Notes: generated by a model not told the origin, from the letters alone. Counted from the stretch's first letter, positions 8,242-18,796 are shown. The stretch: DNA of 64,000 bases from Pedobacter fastidiosus (GCF_014306625.1 NZ_JACRYL010000011.1:141417-205416), one strand, 5' to 3'. Made by a program: numbers and translations.

Positions 8242-11200
8242 CTAAGCCGCAACCTCCCTTAAATCGACAGCTACTACCCTCGAAACGCCTTGTTCTACCA
8301 TAGTTACGCCATAAATAATATCCGTACTTGCGATGGTACGTTTGTTATGAGATACAATAATGAACTGCGATTGATCGGAAAATTTGCGGATTATATTGTT
8401 GAATTTATCAATATTGGTATCATCTAAAGGCGCATCAACCTCATCGAAAATACAGAAAGGCGCAGGTTTTAAAAGATATAGTGAAAATAATAGGGCAGTT
8501 GCTGTAAGGGTTTTTTCTCCCCCCGATAACTGGTTGATAGACAAGGGTCTTTTGCCTTTAGGACGAGCAATAATATCAATATCAGCTTCCAGTGGATTGT
8601 TAATATCAGAAAGAATCAAATCACAGCTGTCTTCTTCGTTAAATAACGAACGGAAAACAACAATAAAATGTTCGCGTGCCTGGGTAAAAGCCTGCATAAA
8701 TTTATCTTTTGCCGTATCATCAATTTCTTTAATGGTTTGCAAAAGATCAGTTTTGGCTGCGTTGAGATCTTTTTTCTGGTTTTGAATAAAAGTATAGCGT
8801 TCTTCCATCTCTTGAAAAGCCTCCATTGCCATCGAGTTAATTGCGCCAAATTCATCTAGTTGGCGCTTCATTTTTTCTACTTTTTGGCGTAATTCGAATT
8901 CACTTTCCAATACTTCAATTTCTGTATCGCTGTCTAAAAGATCATTGATATCAATATTAAACTCCACTGCTAAACGTTCTTTTAAAGCATTTAAATCAAT
9001 TTTAAGTGAATTCTTTTTATCCTTAATTTCAGTTAAAATAAAATCTGTTTCCTCCCTATTTTTGCGGATGGACGTTAGATTATTTTCAACCTCATTGATA
9101 TTGCCTTTACTACTAAAATAAGTCTGTTCTGCTTCAGCTAAACCTTTTTCCATTTCCTCACGCTGTTGATACATCTCTAAAAGCGTATCGTCATTTAAAT
9201 CAGTGTGCTGCAAAGTTTCAGTAATTTGCATCAACGCTTCCTGAAGCTCTTTTTCATTTTGAACTATGCGCTTATTCAGCGCTTCTTCTTGAACGAAACG
9301 GTAATCCAAATCTTTTTCTAAGCTGGATAATTTGTTTTGTTGTTGATGAAAACGAATGTTATCTTGATTGTATCTGCCAGCACTGTCGTTAACATGATCG
9401 GCAATTTCTTGGTAATTAAGCTGTTGCTCTTGTAAATTTATATGTGCCTCTTGCTGATCCTTTTGCATAGCTACAAGTGCGGGAAGTTTTTGAGATAAAG
9501 CTTTTTCAATGGATAAAATCTTCTGTGCAATATCTGCCTTTCTGTTTTCGCTAGTGGTAATAAATTCGTGGTATTGATCTCTGCGGGTTTGTACCGAAAT
9601 ATGTTCGTTGTTTAAACGATTTAATTCTTGTTGGAAAGTATTAATCTGATGAATTTTTGAAGCTTCTTTGAGGTTGAAAATCTGATCAGTTTCAGAAGAA
9701 ATTGCTGTATTATATTGACTAATTAGGGTTTCGGAAGCTTTGATTTCTTTCGCCAGATTTTCTAAATTCTTTGCCCGACCAATTCTCTTCCCTTCAAATA
9801 AACCTACTGAACCACCTGATAAAGTGAATTTGGTTTGTGCGTATTTTCCATTTTTAGCTAAAATGGTTAGGCTTTCGGTTGGCGTTTCCTTAAACAAATG
9901 CTCTTGATCGGCAATGGCGATGTACACATTTTGCAAAAGCAAATTGCAAAGATTTTGATATTTTTTATCAACTTCGATAACCGATAACGCCGATACTAGG
10001 CCATCATAATTGCCAAGAGTTGGGTTTTTATCCGGAACATTTTCTAAAATAAAAAAGTTTGCCCGTCCACGACTTGCATCCGTTAAAAGGTTAATTGCTA
10101 GAAGTGCATCCGTATACTGATCAACAACATAATGGTTCATTACAGGTTCTAGATAATTTTCAATTGCAATGCGATAATCCTCATTGCAGAACAAAATATC
10201 AGATAGGAGTAGCGCGTTTTTTGCAAAGGCACTATTCTTTTTAAGAAAACGAATCGATTCTGGAAAGCCTTCCAAGCTATCTACAAGTGATTTTGTAAGA
10301 TTATATTCGTTTTGCTTAGCATCTTTTTTACGATTTTCTGCTGTAAGCTTTTCTTTGTTAGAGCTTAAGTTTAATTCCGATTCTGCAAGCTTTTCTTTTA
10401 GAATTTCTTCGGCTTCGGTAAGTTGCTTAATGTTGCTTTGCTTCTCTCTAACTCGAATATCAAGTTCTGCCAAAGCATGATCGAACGCTTTTAATTCCAG
10501 CGTTTTTGTTTCAGTGTCATCAACATTTCTATTGGTTTCTTGTACTAGGGCATCCTTTTGAATGTTTAGGATATCGATTTCCTTTTGCGATTGATATACT
10601 TGATTTTGTAACTCATTAACTGACTTTACTAAATTATCGGCTCGATTTTTTTCTGTCTGCTGTTGTTCGCGTAAGGTATCAAGTGTAGTTTTAAGTGATT
10701 TTAGATCAGATTCTAAACGATTAAAAACTTCCGTTTCGGTTAAAACTTCTTCGTTTAAACGCTTAATATTATATTTTATGTGGTTAATCTGATTTCTATC
10801 TTTTTCCAATTCACCAGATAAACGCGCTTCCTTCTCTTGTAGAAAACGCATTTGTTCGTTCTTAACTTTCTTTTCACTTTCATAAGCACGAATTTTAGCA
10901 ACAAACTCATTAGTTGCTTTTTGCTGAACAGAAAGATTTTTTTCTTGATTAATGCTTTCTAGCTTAAATTTTTGTAAGTCAGCTTCTTGTCTATCAATCT
11001 TTGTGCTCAATTCAGTTCTAGAAACCTGTTGGTTTTGTTCTTGAGTTTCAAGTGCACTTAAATCGGTACGAAAAAAAGCAATTCTGTGCGTGGCCAATTG
11101 AACGCTAAGTTCTCGATATTGTTCTTTTAGTTTATAGTAGCGTTCGGCTTTTCGAGCTTGATTTTCAAGCGTTTTTAAATTTTTCTCGATTTCGAAAAGT

Positions 11201-11781
11201 AAATCCTCAACGCGTTCTAAATCTGCTTCTGTATCCTTTAGTTTATTAAAAGTTTGTTTTTTGCGAAGTTTATACTTTGAAATTCCAGAAGCTTCTTCGA
11301 ACAATGACCTACGACTATGTTCTTTGTTTGTGATAATCTCATCCACCATTTTCAGCTCAATAATAGAATAACTATCCGAACCTATTCCCGTGTCGAGGAA
11401 TAAATCGGTAATGTCTTTTAAACGGCATTGAACATCATTTAAGCGATATTCGCTATCTCCATTTCGGTACAGTTTTCTGGTAACGGTAACCTGCGAATAT
11501 TCTGTAGGAAGAATGTTTTTGGTGTTATCGAAGCTCAAAGAAACTTCGGCTAGTTGAGCTTGTTTCCTGTTTTTTGTTCCGTTGAAAATGATGTTTTCCA
11601 TCTTTTCAGATCGAAGTGCTTTGGTGCTTTGTTCGCCTAAAACCCAACGCATAGCATCAATTACATTCGATTTTCCACAACCATTAGGGCCAACAATAGC
11701 CGTAACGCCCTCATTAAAATTGATGGTAACCTTGTCGCCAAAGCTCTTAAATCCTTTAATTTCTAACCGAGTAAGTTGCAT
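8242..11781 (-). CDS. smc: Chromosome segregation protein SMC
   Basis: The ATPase of the bacterial condensin that organises and segregates the chromosome. The 1179-aa length is normal. The Walker A motif GPNGCGKSN is at residues 31-39, followed by long heptad coiled coils (about 170-500 and 665-1020). The hinge lies at about 510-640 and begins with LEGFPESIRFL. At the C-terminus are LSGGEK and FCIFDEVDAPLDD (Walker B), completing the head. The partners ScpA and ScpB are not in this window. Confidence 0.97.
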   Translation of the reverse strand: MQLTRLEIKGFKSFGDKVTINFNEGVTAIVGPNGCGKSNVIDAMRWVLGEQSTKALRSEKMENIIFNGTKNRKQAQLAEVSLSFDNTKNILPTEYSQVTVTRKLYRNGDSEYRLNDVQCRLKDITDLFLDTGIGSDSYSIIELKMVDEIITNKEHSRRSLFEEASGISKYKLRKKQTFNKLKDTEADLERVEDLLFEIEKNLKTLENQARKAERYYKLKEQYRELSVQLATHRIAFFRTDLSALETQEQNQQVSRTELSTKIDRQEADLQKFKLESINQEKNLSVQQKATNEFVAKIRAYESEKKVKNEQMRFLQEKEARLSGELEKDRNQINHIKYNIKRLNEEVLTETEVFNRLESDLKSLKTTLDTLREQQQTEKNRADNLVKSVNELQNQVYQSQKEIDILNIQKDALVQETNRNVDDTETKTLELKAFDHALAELDIRVREKQSNIKQLTEAEEILKEKLAESELNLSSNKEKLTAENRKKDAKQNEYNLTKSLVDSLEGFPESIRFLKKNSAFAKNALLLSDILFCNEDYRIAIENYLEPVMNHYVVDQYTDALLAINLLTDASRGRANFFILENVPDKNPTLGNYDGLVSALSVIEVDKKYQNLCNLLLQNVYIAIADQEHLFKETPTESLTILAKNGKYAQTKFTLSGGSVGLFEGKRIGRAKNLENLAKEIKASETLISQYNTAISSETDQIFNLKEASKIHQINTFQQELNRLNNEHISVQTRRDQYHEFITTSENRKADIAQKILSIEKALSQKLPALVAMQKDQQEAHINLQEQQLNYQEIADHVNDSAGRYNQDNIRFHQQQNKLSSLEKDLDYRFVQEEALNKRIVQNEKELQEALMQITETLQHTDLNDDTLLEMYQQREEMEKGLAEAEQTYFSSKGNINEVENNLTSIRKNREETDFILTEIKDKKNSLKIDLNALKERLAVEFNIDINDLLDSDTEIEVLESEFELRQKVEKMKRQLDEFGAINSMAMEAFQEMEERYTFIQNQKKDLNAAKTDLLQTIKEIDDTAKDKFMQAFTQAREHFIVVFRSLFNEEDSCDLILSDINNPLEADIDIIARPKGKRPLSINQLSGGEKTLTATALLFSLYLLKPAPFCIFDEVDAPLDDTNIDKFNNIIRKFSDQSQFIIVSHNKRTIASTDIIYGVTMVEQGVSRVVAVDLREVAA

Positions 11782-12162
11782 GGTTTTTTAACGGGAGAAC
11801 CGAACCCAATAATAAGGATTATTTTGGGGTTTTTCAAACTTGAGTTTAGAGTTAACCGTAAAGGGCGCAAAGAGATTTTAACACAGAACAAACACAGATT
11901 TCAAAGAGAATATTAAAGTTTTGTTTGCAAGGGCCTCACCCTTTTAATGGCAGAAGTATGGCAAATGTTGTAGCCTCCCTCTCCTGAAAGAGAGGGTTTA
12001 AGGCTCAGTACTTTAAACCCTCTGGTTCAACCCACAATTCTTTGTTTCCCTCTCTTCTGGGAGAGGGACTGCACAAAAGAAGATAAACCGCTACCATTGA
12101 AAGGGTGAGGCTACAACCACTGATAGGGTGAGGCCACTGCCGTTGAAAGGCTTGGGCTTTTT
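11782..12162. repeat. Intergenic region with two CCCTCTC hairpins
   Basis: No gene is seen here. Two hairpins share the arms CCCTCTC/GAGAGGG with 6-base loops, at 11977-11996 and 12048-12067. They are flanked by short near-repeats of the type 'TGAAAGGGTGAGGC' (about 12097-12152). The hairpins resemble in style the C-rich/G-rich hairpins of the 47-kb array. Confidence 0.75.
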
Positions 12163-14487
12163 TTACTTCACAATCATCAGTTTCGCAAATTTTAATAACA
12201 ATTGTTTGTTACCCAAACCTTGGAAAAACACAGTTGCTTTAACATCAGGCAGTGTTCCTTCTAAACTTATAATCTTCCCGAAGCCAAATTTTTCATGCTC
12301 TACTTCCATACCACCTTGAAATTCATGAGGTAAAGAAGGTGTAAAGCCGGGCGTTGGAATATGTGCTTTTGCTAATAATGTTGTTGTTTTAGGGCGAACG
12401 GCTGGTGCGGAGGTTGTACTTGCAGGTTTAGGTTTGCTGAAAAAATCACGAGGTTGAGAGGTCCAGGTTTTACGTTCATCATCAAAATTACCCTCAATAA
12501 CATTACTTTTTGCAGGCTTAACATCCAACTCCAAATATTTCGGATTGATTTCGTTAATAAAACGACTTGGCTCACAGTTGGTTAGCGTGCCCCATCGGTA
12601 ACGAGAGGTAGCATAGGTGATTGTTAATTTAATTTCTGCCCGAGTAATAGCAACATAAAATAAACGGCGTTCTTCCTCTAAATCCGTTCTATTGGTAAGC
12701 GACATTTGGGAAGGAAAAAGATTCTCTTCTAAACCCACAATAAACACATTTTTAAACTCCAAACCTTTAGCCGAGTGAATCGTCATTAACGAAACCGTGT
12801 CTTTGTTTTTATCGCCATCCTTGTCATCATTGGTTAAAAGGGCAACGTCCTGCATAAAAATATCCAAGCCTTTCTCTTCAATATCTTCACGTTCTGCAAA
12901 CTCTTTAATACCATTTAACAACTCCTGAATGTTTTCGTAACGGCTTCGGCCTTCAACGCTATCATCAGTATATAACTCCTTTAAAATTCCAGCATGCTGA
13001 GCAATGAATAGGGCTGTATCGTAAGCATCAAGCTTCTTTGCTTCGGCTTGGAAACTCTGAATCATCATCGAGAAATCGTTCAATTGATTGGCCAAACGAC
13101 CATCAACATACATATGGGCATTGGAAATTACTTCCCACATGGTTTTGTCGTGCTGATCTGCAGCAACAATAATTTTATCGATAGAAGTATCTCCAATTCC
13201 ACGTTTTGGATAATTAATTACGCGTTTAATGGCCTCTTCATCTTTCGGATTGAAAGTTAAACGGAAGTAAGCAATTAAATCTTTAATCTCTTTGCGTTGA
13301 TAAAAAGACTGTCCGCCATAAATTCGGTAAGGAATATTCAGCTTCCGTAAACCTTCCTCCATGGCTCTACTTTGCGCATTTGTACGATACAAAATGGCAA
13401 AATCGCTGTGCTGATAACCCTTCGTACTACGTTCTTGAATAATGGCTTCGGCAACTAATTTACCTTCTTCGTTATCGGTAAAAGCTCTAGAAACCTTAAT
13501 CCGATCGCCTTCAGCATTTTCAGAAAATACATTTTTTTCCAGCTGATTTTTATTGTTGGCGATGATACTACTTGCAGCATCAACTATATTTTGTGTAGAG
13601 CGATAGTTCTGCTCCAGTTTGTAAACTTTTAAGTCTGGATAATCGCGTTCAAAATTCAAAATGTTCTGAATATTGGCACCACGGAAAGCATAAATACTTT
13701 GTGCATCATCACCCACAACGCAGATATTCTGATAGGCAGCAGCTAATTTTTTCACAATAGTATATTGCGAAAAATTGGTATCCTGATACTCATCTACCAT
13801 TAAGTATTTAAATTTTTGCTGGTATTTATTCAGAACGTCAGGATGTTCTTTTAATAAAATATTGGTTTTAAAAAGCAAGTCATCAAAATCCATTGCCCCA
13901 GTTCTGAAACAGCGTTTTGCATAGGTTTCGTAAATCTGCCCAATTAATGGACGCTTATTTTGATTGTCTTCAGATTGAATCTGATCATTTGCTTGATATT
14001 CGCCCCAAGAAATTAGGTTGTTTTTTGCGCTAGAGATTCTATTGAAAACAAAATTGGCTGCATATAATTTATCATCCAGTTGCATTTCTTTCAAAATGGC
14101 ACGGATCACACTTTTGCTATCGTCCGTATCGTAAATGGTAAAGTTGCTCGGATAACCAATTTTTTCTGCCTCAACTCGCAAAATTTTTGCAAAAACAGAG
14201 TGGAAAGTACCCATCCAAATATTTTTCGCTTCAGCACCTACAACCTTGCCAATCCGCTCACGCATATCTTTACTCGCTTTGTTGGTAAAAGTTAAAACTA
14301 GAATATTAAAGGGGTCGGTTCCCGTTTGAATCAGGTGTGCAACGCGATAGGTAATTACTCGGGTTTTGCCCGAACCAGCACCCGCAACAATCATTACCGG
14401 TCCTTTAGTGTTCTCTACTGCTGCTCTTTGTTGTGGGTTTAATCCTTCTAAATAATCCAAATCGGCTCCTGTTTTTTTGAGGCTCAA
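12163..14487 (-). CDS. uvrD: UvrD/PcrA-type superfamily 1 DNA helicase
   Basis: A 3'-5' SF1A helicase of 774 aa for repair and removal of RecA or replication blocks. Motifs in order: LNPQQRAAVENT (Q motif), GAGSGKTRVI (Walker A), TFTNKASKDMRERI, MVDEYQDTNFSQY (Walker B), VGDDAQSIYAFRGA, LEQNYRST, MTIHSAKGLEFKNVFIVGLEE and EERRLFYVAITRA. The C-terminal tail is long and low in complexity before a final VEHEKFGFGKI segment that resembles the Tudor-like RNA polymerase-binding tail of PcrA. Uvr versus Pcr naming is a convention; I cannot separate the two here. Confidence 0.95.
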   Translation of the reverse strand: MSLKKTGADLDYLEGLNPQQRAAVENTKGPVMIVAGAGSGKTRVITYRVAHLIQTGTDPFNILVLTFTNKASKDMRERIGKVVGAEAKNIWMGTFHSVFAKILRVEAEKIGYPSNFTIYDTDDSKSVIRAILKEMQLDDKLYAANFVFNRISSAKNNLISWGEYQANDQIQSEDNQNKRPLIGQIYETYAKRCFRTGAMDFDDLLFKTNILLKEHPDVLNKYQQKFKYLMVDEYQDTNFSQYTIVKKLAAAYQNICVVGDDAQSIYAFRGANIQNILNFERDYPDLKVYKLEQNYRSTQNIVDAASSIIANNKNQLEKNVFSENAEGDRIKVSRAFTDNEEGKLVAEAIIQERSTKGYQHSDFAILYRTNAQSRAMEEGLRKLNIPYRIYGGQSFYQRKEIKDLIAYFRLTFNPKDEEAIKRVINYPKRGIGDTSIDKIIVAADQHDKTMWEVISNAHMYVDGRLANQLNDFSMMIQSFQAEAKKLDAYDTALFIAQHAGILKELYTDDSVEGRSRYENIQELLNGIKEFAEREDIEEKGLDIFMQDVALLTNDDKDGDKNKDTVSLMTIHSAKGLEFKNVFIVGLEENLFPSQMSLTNRTDLEEERRLFYVAITRAEIKLTITYATSRYRWGTLTNCEPSRFINEINPKYLELDVKPAKSNVIEGNFDDERKTWTSQPRDFFSKPKPASTTSAPAVRPKTTTLLAKAHIPTPGFTPSLPHEFQGGMEVEHEKFGFGKIISLEGTLPDVKATVFFQGLGNKQLLLKFAKLMIVK

Positions 14488-14921
14488 AAATAAGAATTCC
14501 TTAAGGCTTTTGCGAAAAATGTTAGTAAATAGTTATTGCATTTAATTGTGTAGTTTCATTTTTAGGGAAAGCTAAACCTGTATTTTATAGGAATGTTAGT
14601 CCTTTGCTTTGCTAAACCCGAAGAAATCCCGATAGCTATCGGGAACGGGGTACCGCTTCGCCAAGGTTTAGATAAATTAAGTTTGTACCACTATTGAGGG
14701 TTAAAACCCATTAGCGAATAATTATAATAAAAAGGAATTTAAGAAAATGTAAAGCTAATTCTTAAACTGTCGTAATGCTAAGAGGTCAATTTTCCTTAAA
14801 GCATATAAATTAAGAGATGATAAGCGTTAAGTTTTATGTGTTAGTAATCTAACTATCAAAATGATACTATTTGTAATGATAGGCGAGAAATCGACTAAGG
14901 GTTGCGTTTAGCTTCACCACC
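14488..14921. repeat. Gene-free region with CCGATAGCTATCGG palindrome
   Basis: No coding gene. An 18-bp perfect palindrome TCCCGATAGCTATCGGGA lies at 14627-14644 inside a fragment with 'CTAAACC' at one side and 'GGTTTAG' at the other (about 14571-14669), so the whole could fold as a larger hairpin. The same palindrome core recurs in the 47-kb and 57-kb repeat arrays. Confidence 0.7.
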
Positions 14922-15006
14922 TCGTCATTGCGAGGCACGAAGCAATCTTACTACGATGGGTAGCCTAGCAAGCGTTTTAAGATTGCTTCGTGCCTCGCAA
15001 TGACGA
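14922..15006. repeat. REP palindrome, 29-bp perfect arms
   Basis: Arms 14922-14950 and 14978-15006 are perfect reverse complements, with a 27-base loop. The core is identical to the hairpin at 7936-7998, but the arms are extended by a few bases on both sides. It lies between the helicase gene and the DUF493 gene; nothing else is evident up to 15208. Confidence 0.95.
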
Positions 15007-15208
15007 CCGTTCGTGTATGTGGTTTTAGAAAATTAAGTATCAATGCTTTTCAAATATTGTCATTAGTAACTTACAGATGTAAATGGGTACAAGTTGTTTC
15101 AGAATCTTTTGAGCCATCAAAAATTTTCAGTTTTCCTCCACCAAACCTTATATTTATGCCAAAATTACATACCGCTCATTTAGGAATAGAATTTGATATG
15201 TTTTTGCC

Positions 15209-15520
15209 ATGGAAGATAATAATATTGAATTTACTGATATTCCTGAGGGAGCAAGTACAGATATTTACGCTAATTTAAAAGAGAAGTTAGAAACCGTGGA
15301 GAAATTTCCGGGCATTTATAATTTCAAGTTTATTATAACAGGAGGGATTGATAAAGTACAAGAATTACGCAAGATTTTACCAGATGATAAATTTATAGAG
15401 CAACCATCTAAAACGGGTAAATATGTATCCATTACCGTTAAAAAGGAAATGCAAAATGCTGATGAAGTAATTGCGGTTTATAAGCAAGTTGCTACCATTA
15501 AAGGTATTATGATGCTTTAG
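15209..15520 (+). CDS. DUF493 (YbeD-like) family protein
   Basis: A 103-aa protein with the small alpha/beta ACT-like fold of DUF493: FPGIYNFKFIITGG, then KFIEQPSKTGKYVSITVKKEMQNADEVIAVYKQVATIKGIMML. The family is widespread and its biochemical role is unsettled. In some proteobacteria the homologue sits next to lipoyl ligase genes, but here it stands alone between a REP element and the PH-domain operon. ATG at 15209 is the only sensible start. Confidence 0.85.
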   Translation: MEDNNIEFTDIPEGASTDIYANLKEKLETVEKFPGIYNFKFIITGGIDKVQELRKILPDDKFIEQPSKTGKYVSITVKKEMQNADEVIAVYKQVATIKGIMML

Positions 15521-15704
15521 TTTTTTTGATGGACTTGATTTAAATATTTCATATAAAAAATACCATATAAGAAGTTTAGTTTAAGAACCAGCTTACATGA
15601 ACTTATATTTCTTATATGGTAAAAAAACTCCTAATGTTGTTGGTAGATTTTTGCAAGTTGATCGATGGGTTCATAAACTCAATGTTGCAAGCTTCCCAGC
15701 ACAA

Positions 15705-17210
15705 TTACATCCAATCTTCGTTGCCACTCTCTATCTGATAGAGCCAATAATTTACCAGTTGCTTAATCTCAGTATAATTTCCATATTTAAAATGGATTTG
15801 CCCAGCTGCAGTATGTAAACTTAAGTGGCCAACATCAACGCCTTTGTGCCAAGGGTATTGAAAAGTGGTAATTGCCTGGATTTTACTTGGTGCTACAATC
15901 TCATTTGAAAGATCCCAGATTCCACTTTTCTTAATAATAAACTCTTGATTAACCGTTAATCGATGTCTCCGATAGCTTATATAAATCATTAAAATTCCAA
16001 TGCATAAATAAACTCCTGTAATAAATATATAGGGTTTAATCTGAGGAATATTAAAGGCTAAAATCAAGAAAATAATAACCGGAAGCACCATTTTAAAGAA
16101 AATTGGTAAATTCAAAAATCGCCAATCGGGGATAAATGTTTTTCCAATGGGAGGGACTTTTCCTAAAATCATTTTTAATAATTCGTCTCGTTCTAAAGGA
16201 TTACACCCAGGAATTTCTAAGGTATTTCCCTGCATTTCGTGCCCTTTTTTGTTTTTGCCAAAATGAGCCTGTCGCAAACTCATATTTAACATATTCATTT
16301 TCTTTTGGAAATAATTCTGACTGTATTTTGTAATCTGAACTTTATTTGGGCTTACTAAAGTATTTTTCTTTGCAATCAATCCCGAAGAAATCAATAAGGA
16401 ATGTTGGTGCCGACTAATCTCTAGTTCAAAGTATTTATAAAAAGTCCTAACCAAGTTAATAACCAGCAAAACAATTAATAATGCCACAACCAGAATGGCC
16501 ACCGAAACTAAGGTTACCATGCCTTTTACAGTGTTTTGAATTTGGTTTTTGTCTACTTCGAAAGCATCTAACAGCTGTCTTCCCTCATAAATTACAGTGT
16601 AAAAGAAGGCTGCTAAAAGTGCCAAACTTTGACCGTAGTTGGAAGTCAATCCAACTTTAAATAGAGTTCCGGCACTTATTTTTAAAAATGGAGTTTCCTC
16701 ACTTATTGCATTATTTACAACAAACTCTGGTTTTTCGGCAAGAATATTTGCTCTGCTTAATAAATGCTCTTTTAAGTTATATGCTGATGTTTCATCTATA
16801 GCCTTAATACTAACTTCATCTCCATGAGCACCTGCAGTATCGATCTTTAGTCCATAAACACCAATTATTTTTTGAAGAATATTCTGGTTAATATTTACCT
16901 GCTGAATTTTATCCAATTGAATGGTTACTTGATCTCGACTAAAAATGCCTTTATTGACTATAAATTCTTGTTTTTCCTTATCCAGAAAGAAAGTGAACTT
17001 TAGGTACCACAAATAGGCGAAAAGAAAACTTATTAAGGTGATTGCAACTATACCTAATATAAGGTAGACAAAGTAAGTGCTTTGCATTTTTACAAAGGCA
17101 AGTACAAAAAGAAAAATCGTTGCTTTAATTAATTTAAACGTGGTGTGGGCACCCATTACGATAATTCCGTAAGCAGATTGGCGCTGTGGTTTGCTAAAAT
17201 CGCTATTCAT
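15705..17210 (-). CDS. PH-domain (bPH2/YdbT-like) membrane protein
   Basis: A membrane protein of about 500 aa with bacterial PH-like (bPH2) domains alternating with pairs of helices. A domain with KQEFIVNKGIFSRDQVTIQLDKIQQVNINQN follows the first helices. A second repeats the pattern near residues 260-340 (HSLLISSGLIAKKNTLVSPNKVQ), and a third sits near the C-terminus (QEFIIKKSGIWDLSNEIVAPSKIQAIT). I start at the ATG at 17210, which overlaps the end of the preceding gene by 8 bases (ATGAATAG); an earlier ATG at 17240 would lengthen the overlap. The family resembles B. subtilis YdbT; its function is not established. Confidence 0.83.
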   Translation of the reverse strand: MNSDFSKPQRQSAYGIIVMGAHTTFKLIKATIFLFVLAFVKMQSTYFVYLILGIVAITLISFLFAYLWYLKFTFFLDKEKQEFIVNKGIFSRDQVTIQLDKIQQVNINQNILQKIIGVYGLKIDTAGAHGDEVSIKAIDETSAYNLKEHLLSRANILAEKPEFVVNNAISEETPFLKISAGTLFKVGLTSNYGQSLALLAAFFYTVIYEGRQLLDAFEVDKNQIQNTVKGMVTLVSVAILVVALLIVLLVINLVRTFYKYFELEISRHQHSLLISSGLIAKKNTLVSPNKVQITKYSQNYFQKKMNMLNMSLRQAHFGKNKKGHEMQGNTLEIPGCNPLERDELLKMILGKVPPIGKTFIPDWRFLNLPIFFKMVLPVIIFLILAFNIPQIKPYIFITGVYLCIGILMIYISYRRHRLTVNQEFIIKKSGIWDLSNEIVAPSKIQAITTFQYPWHKGVDVGHLSLHTAAGQIHFKYGNYTEIKQLVNYWLYQIESGNEDWM

Positions 17211-17748
17211 GACCTTCAATTTCAGCAGTTTGATTTTCAATTATATCAAGTTTTTTCAATAACAAATCACGGATACCTTGTGCAACATCAATTGGAATTC
17301 CGGCGATATGTAAATGCCCGGTTTGCCCACCAGCAGTAAAAATCTGCAACGAGCCGAGATTATAAATTCTTGAAAAAATACCTTCATTTAATTCAATATG
17401 CTGAATCCGATTTAGAGGCACGATAGTAGTTGTTTCTGCAATGATGCCACTTTTGTAAATTACATCATGCGCTCTTACTGCATACCCACGCTTTTTAAAA
17501 CTTGCCCTAAAAAGGAGGAATAAAATTAAAGTTAGAGCTAAGTAGACTCCAATAATAAGAAATGCCTGTGCTCTAATTTCTTCAACAAAACATATTAAGA
17601 TTATTGCTCCAATGCCTATTATTCCAAAAAAAATAAGCAAGTTAATACAAATGATTTTCCAATAATCAGCATGTGGTTTTTGAAGTTGAATATCCTCAAA
17701 CTTAGGGAGTGAATCTAAATCGACAATTTCATTGGTGAAGGATTGCAT
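17203..17748 (-). CDS. PH-domain (YdbS-like) membrane protein
   Basis: A 181-aa protein with two adjacent helices (about residues 32-75) followed by one bPH2 domain: RAHDVIYKSGIIAETTTIVPLNRIQHIELNEGIFSRI, then GSLQIFTAGGQTGHLHIAGI. It is the small partner of the following larger PH protein, as YdbS is of YdbT in Bacillus, and the two overlap by 8 bases. They probably form a membrane complex; this is inference from pairing. Confidence 0.84.
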   Translation of the reverse strand: MQSFTNEIVDLDSLPKFEDIQLQKPHADYWKIICINLLIFFGIIGIGAIILICFVEEIRAQAFLIIGVYLALTLILFLLFRASFKKRGYAVRAHDVIYKSGIIAETTTIVPLNRIQHIELNEGIFSRIYNLGSLQIFTAGGQTGHLHIAGIPIDVAQGIRDLLLKKLDIIENQTAEIEGHE

Positions 17749-17818
17749 TTGTTTACGGGTTTTGGATAAAGATATAAAACATATTAATCCACTATGTGAC
17801 TAATATTGAAATCTTTTG

Positions 17819-18796
17819 TTACCTCGCTACAATGAATTTTTTAGCGGCAGAGTACTGGCCCGAATCTGAAGATACTTTAAAGAAATAAATTCCTGGTACA
17901 AAAGTCGTGGTGTTAATTTCCAGTGTGTGTTTGCCGGTATTTAAATATTCGTTAACCACAGTTTTAACCAATCGGCCCATTAAATCGAAAATCTGAATAT
18001 TAATTTTATCTGTTTCTGGTAACACAATATCAATATAAGTTTGTGTAGAAGCTGGGTTTGGATAGTTTTGGGTAACTACAAACTTTAAAAACTTATCAAA
18101 TATCGCCTTGTTAATTGCATCAAAAATTACATAACTTACTAACCTATAACCTCGTGCATTTGGGTGAAAAGCATCTTGATAAAGCGAAAAATCGCGACGC
18201 ATCGCGGCGTTTACATCAGCAAGATAAATTTTGTATTCGGTAGCAAGTTTTCTATAAATTGTATTTATTGCTCTAATATTAGTATTAACAGGAACTAAGT
18301 TTGCGGTAGTTCTATCATCCACATTTTGAAGAGTGCAAAGTATTGGAACAAGTTTTTGCCTAAGACTCGTTTCAATAATTACTCGCATATTCGATTCGGT
18401 ATTTGCTACCGTCTGCTTTTTATCTCTAATTGCAACGGCATCATTAATCCCCATATCAATTACAATAAAGCCTGTTCGATCTCTAATTGCATTATCAATC
18501 CGAAGTAAACCTTGAAAAGTGGTTTGGCCGCCAATACCATGATTAGTAATGTCTACAACTTTATTGGCATAACAGTTTTGGAAATTGCTCAATAACATCG
18601 GTTGGAAACCCACACCGCCAACACCTTCTACAGTACTGGCACCAAAAGTTACAATGTTAATACTGTCTTTAGCATAGAATTGTGCTGCTTCTGGGCAACT
18701 TACACGAGTTGAATTTTGAGCAGATGCAAAATCAACAAAACCAAAACATAAAAGCAACAGCAAAAAAGGGTGTACTATTGCACTTAATTTCATCAC
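17819..18796 (-). CDS. Secreted SGNH/GDSL hydrolase with T9SS sorting tail
   Basis: A 325-aa exported esterase-like protein. A signal peptide (about 1-26, ending FASAQ) precedes an SGNH fold. Block I is VTFGASTVEG with Ala in place of the usual Asp of GDS, block III is DMGINDAV, and block V is DAFHPNARG with the catalytic Asp and His. The last ~80 residues (NYPNPAST, then IQIFDLMGRLVKT, then GIYFFKVSS) are a Por/T9SS type A sorting domain, so the enzyme should cross the outer membrane by type IX secretion. The substrate is unknown (carbohydrate or lipid esters are usual). Confidence 0.9.
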   Translation of the reverse strand: MMKLSAIVHPFLLLLLCFGFVDFASAQNSTRVSCPEAAQFYAKDSINIVTFGASTVEGVGGVGFQPMLLSNFQNCYANKVVDITNHGIGGQTTFQGLLRIDNAIRDRTGFIVIDMGINDAVAIRDKKQTVANTESNMRVIIETSLRQKLVPILCTLQNVDDRTTANLVPVNTNIRAINTIYRKLATEYKIYLADVNAAMRRDFSLYQDAFHPNARGYRLVSYVIFDAINKAIFDKFLKFVVTQNYPNPASTQTYIDIVLPETDKINIQIFDLMGRLVKTVVNEYLNTGKHTLEINTTTFVPGIYFFKVSSDSGQYSAAKKFIVAR

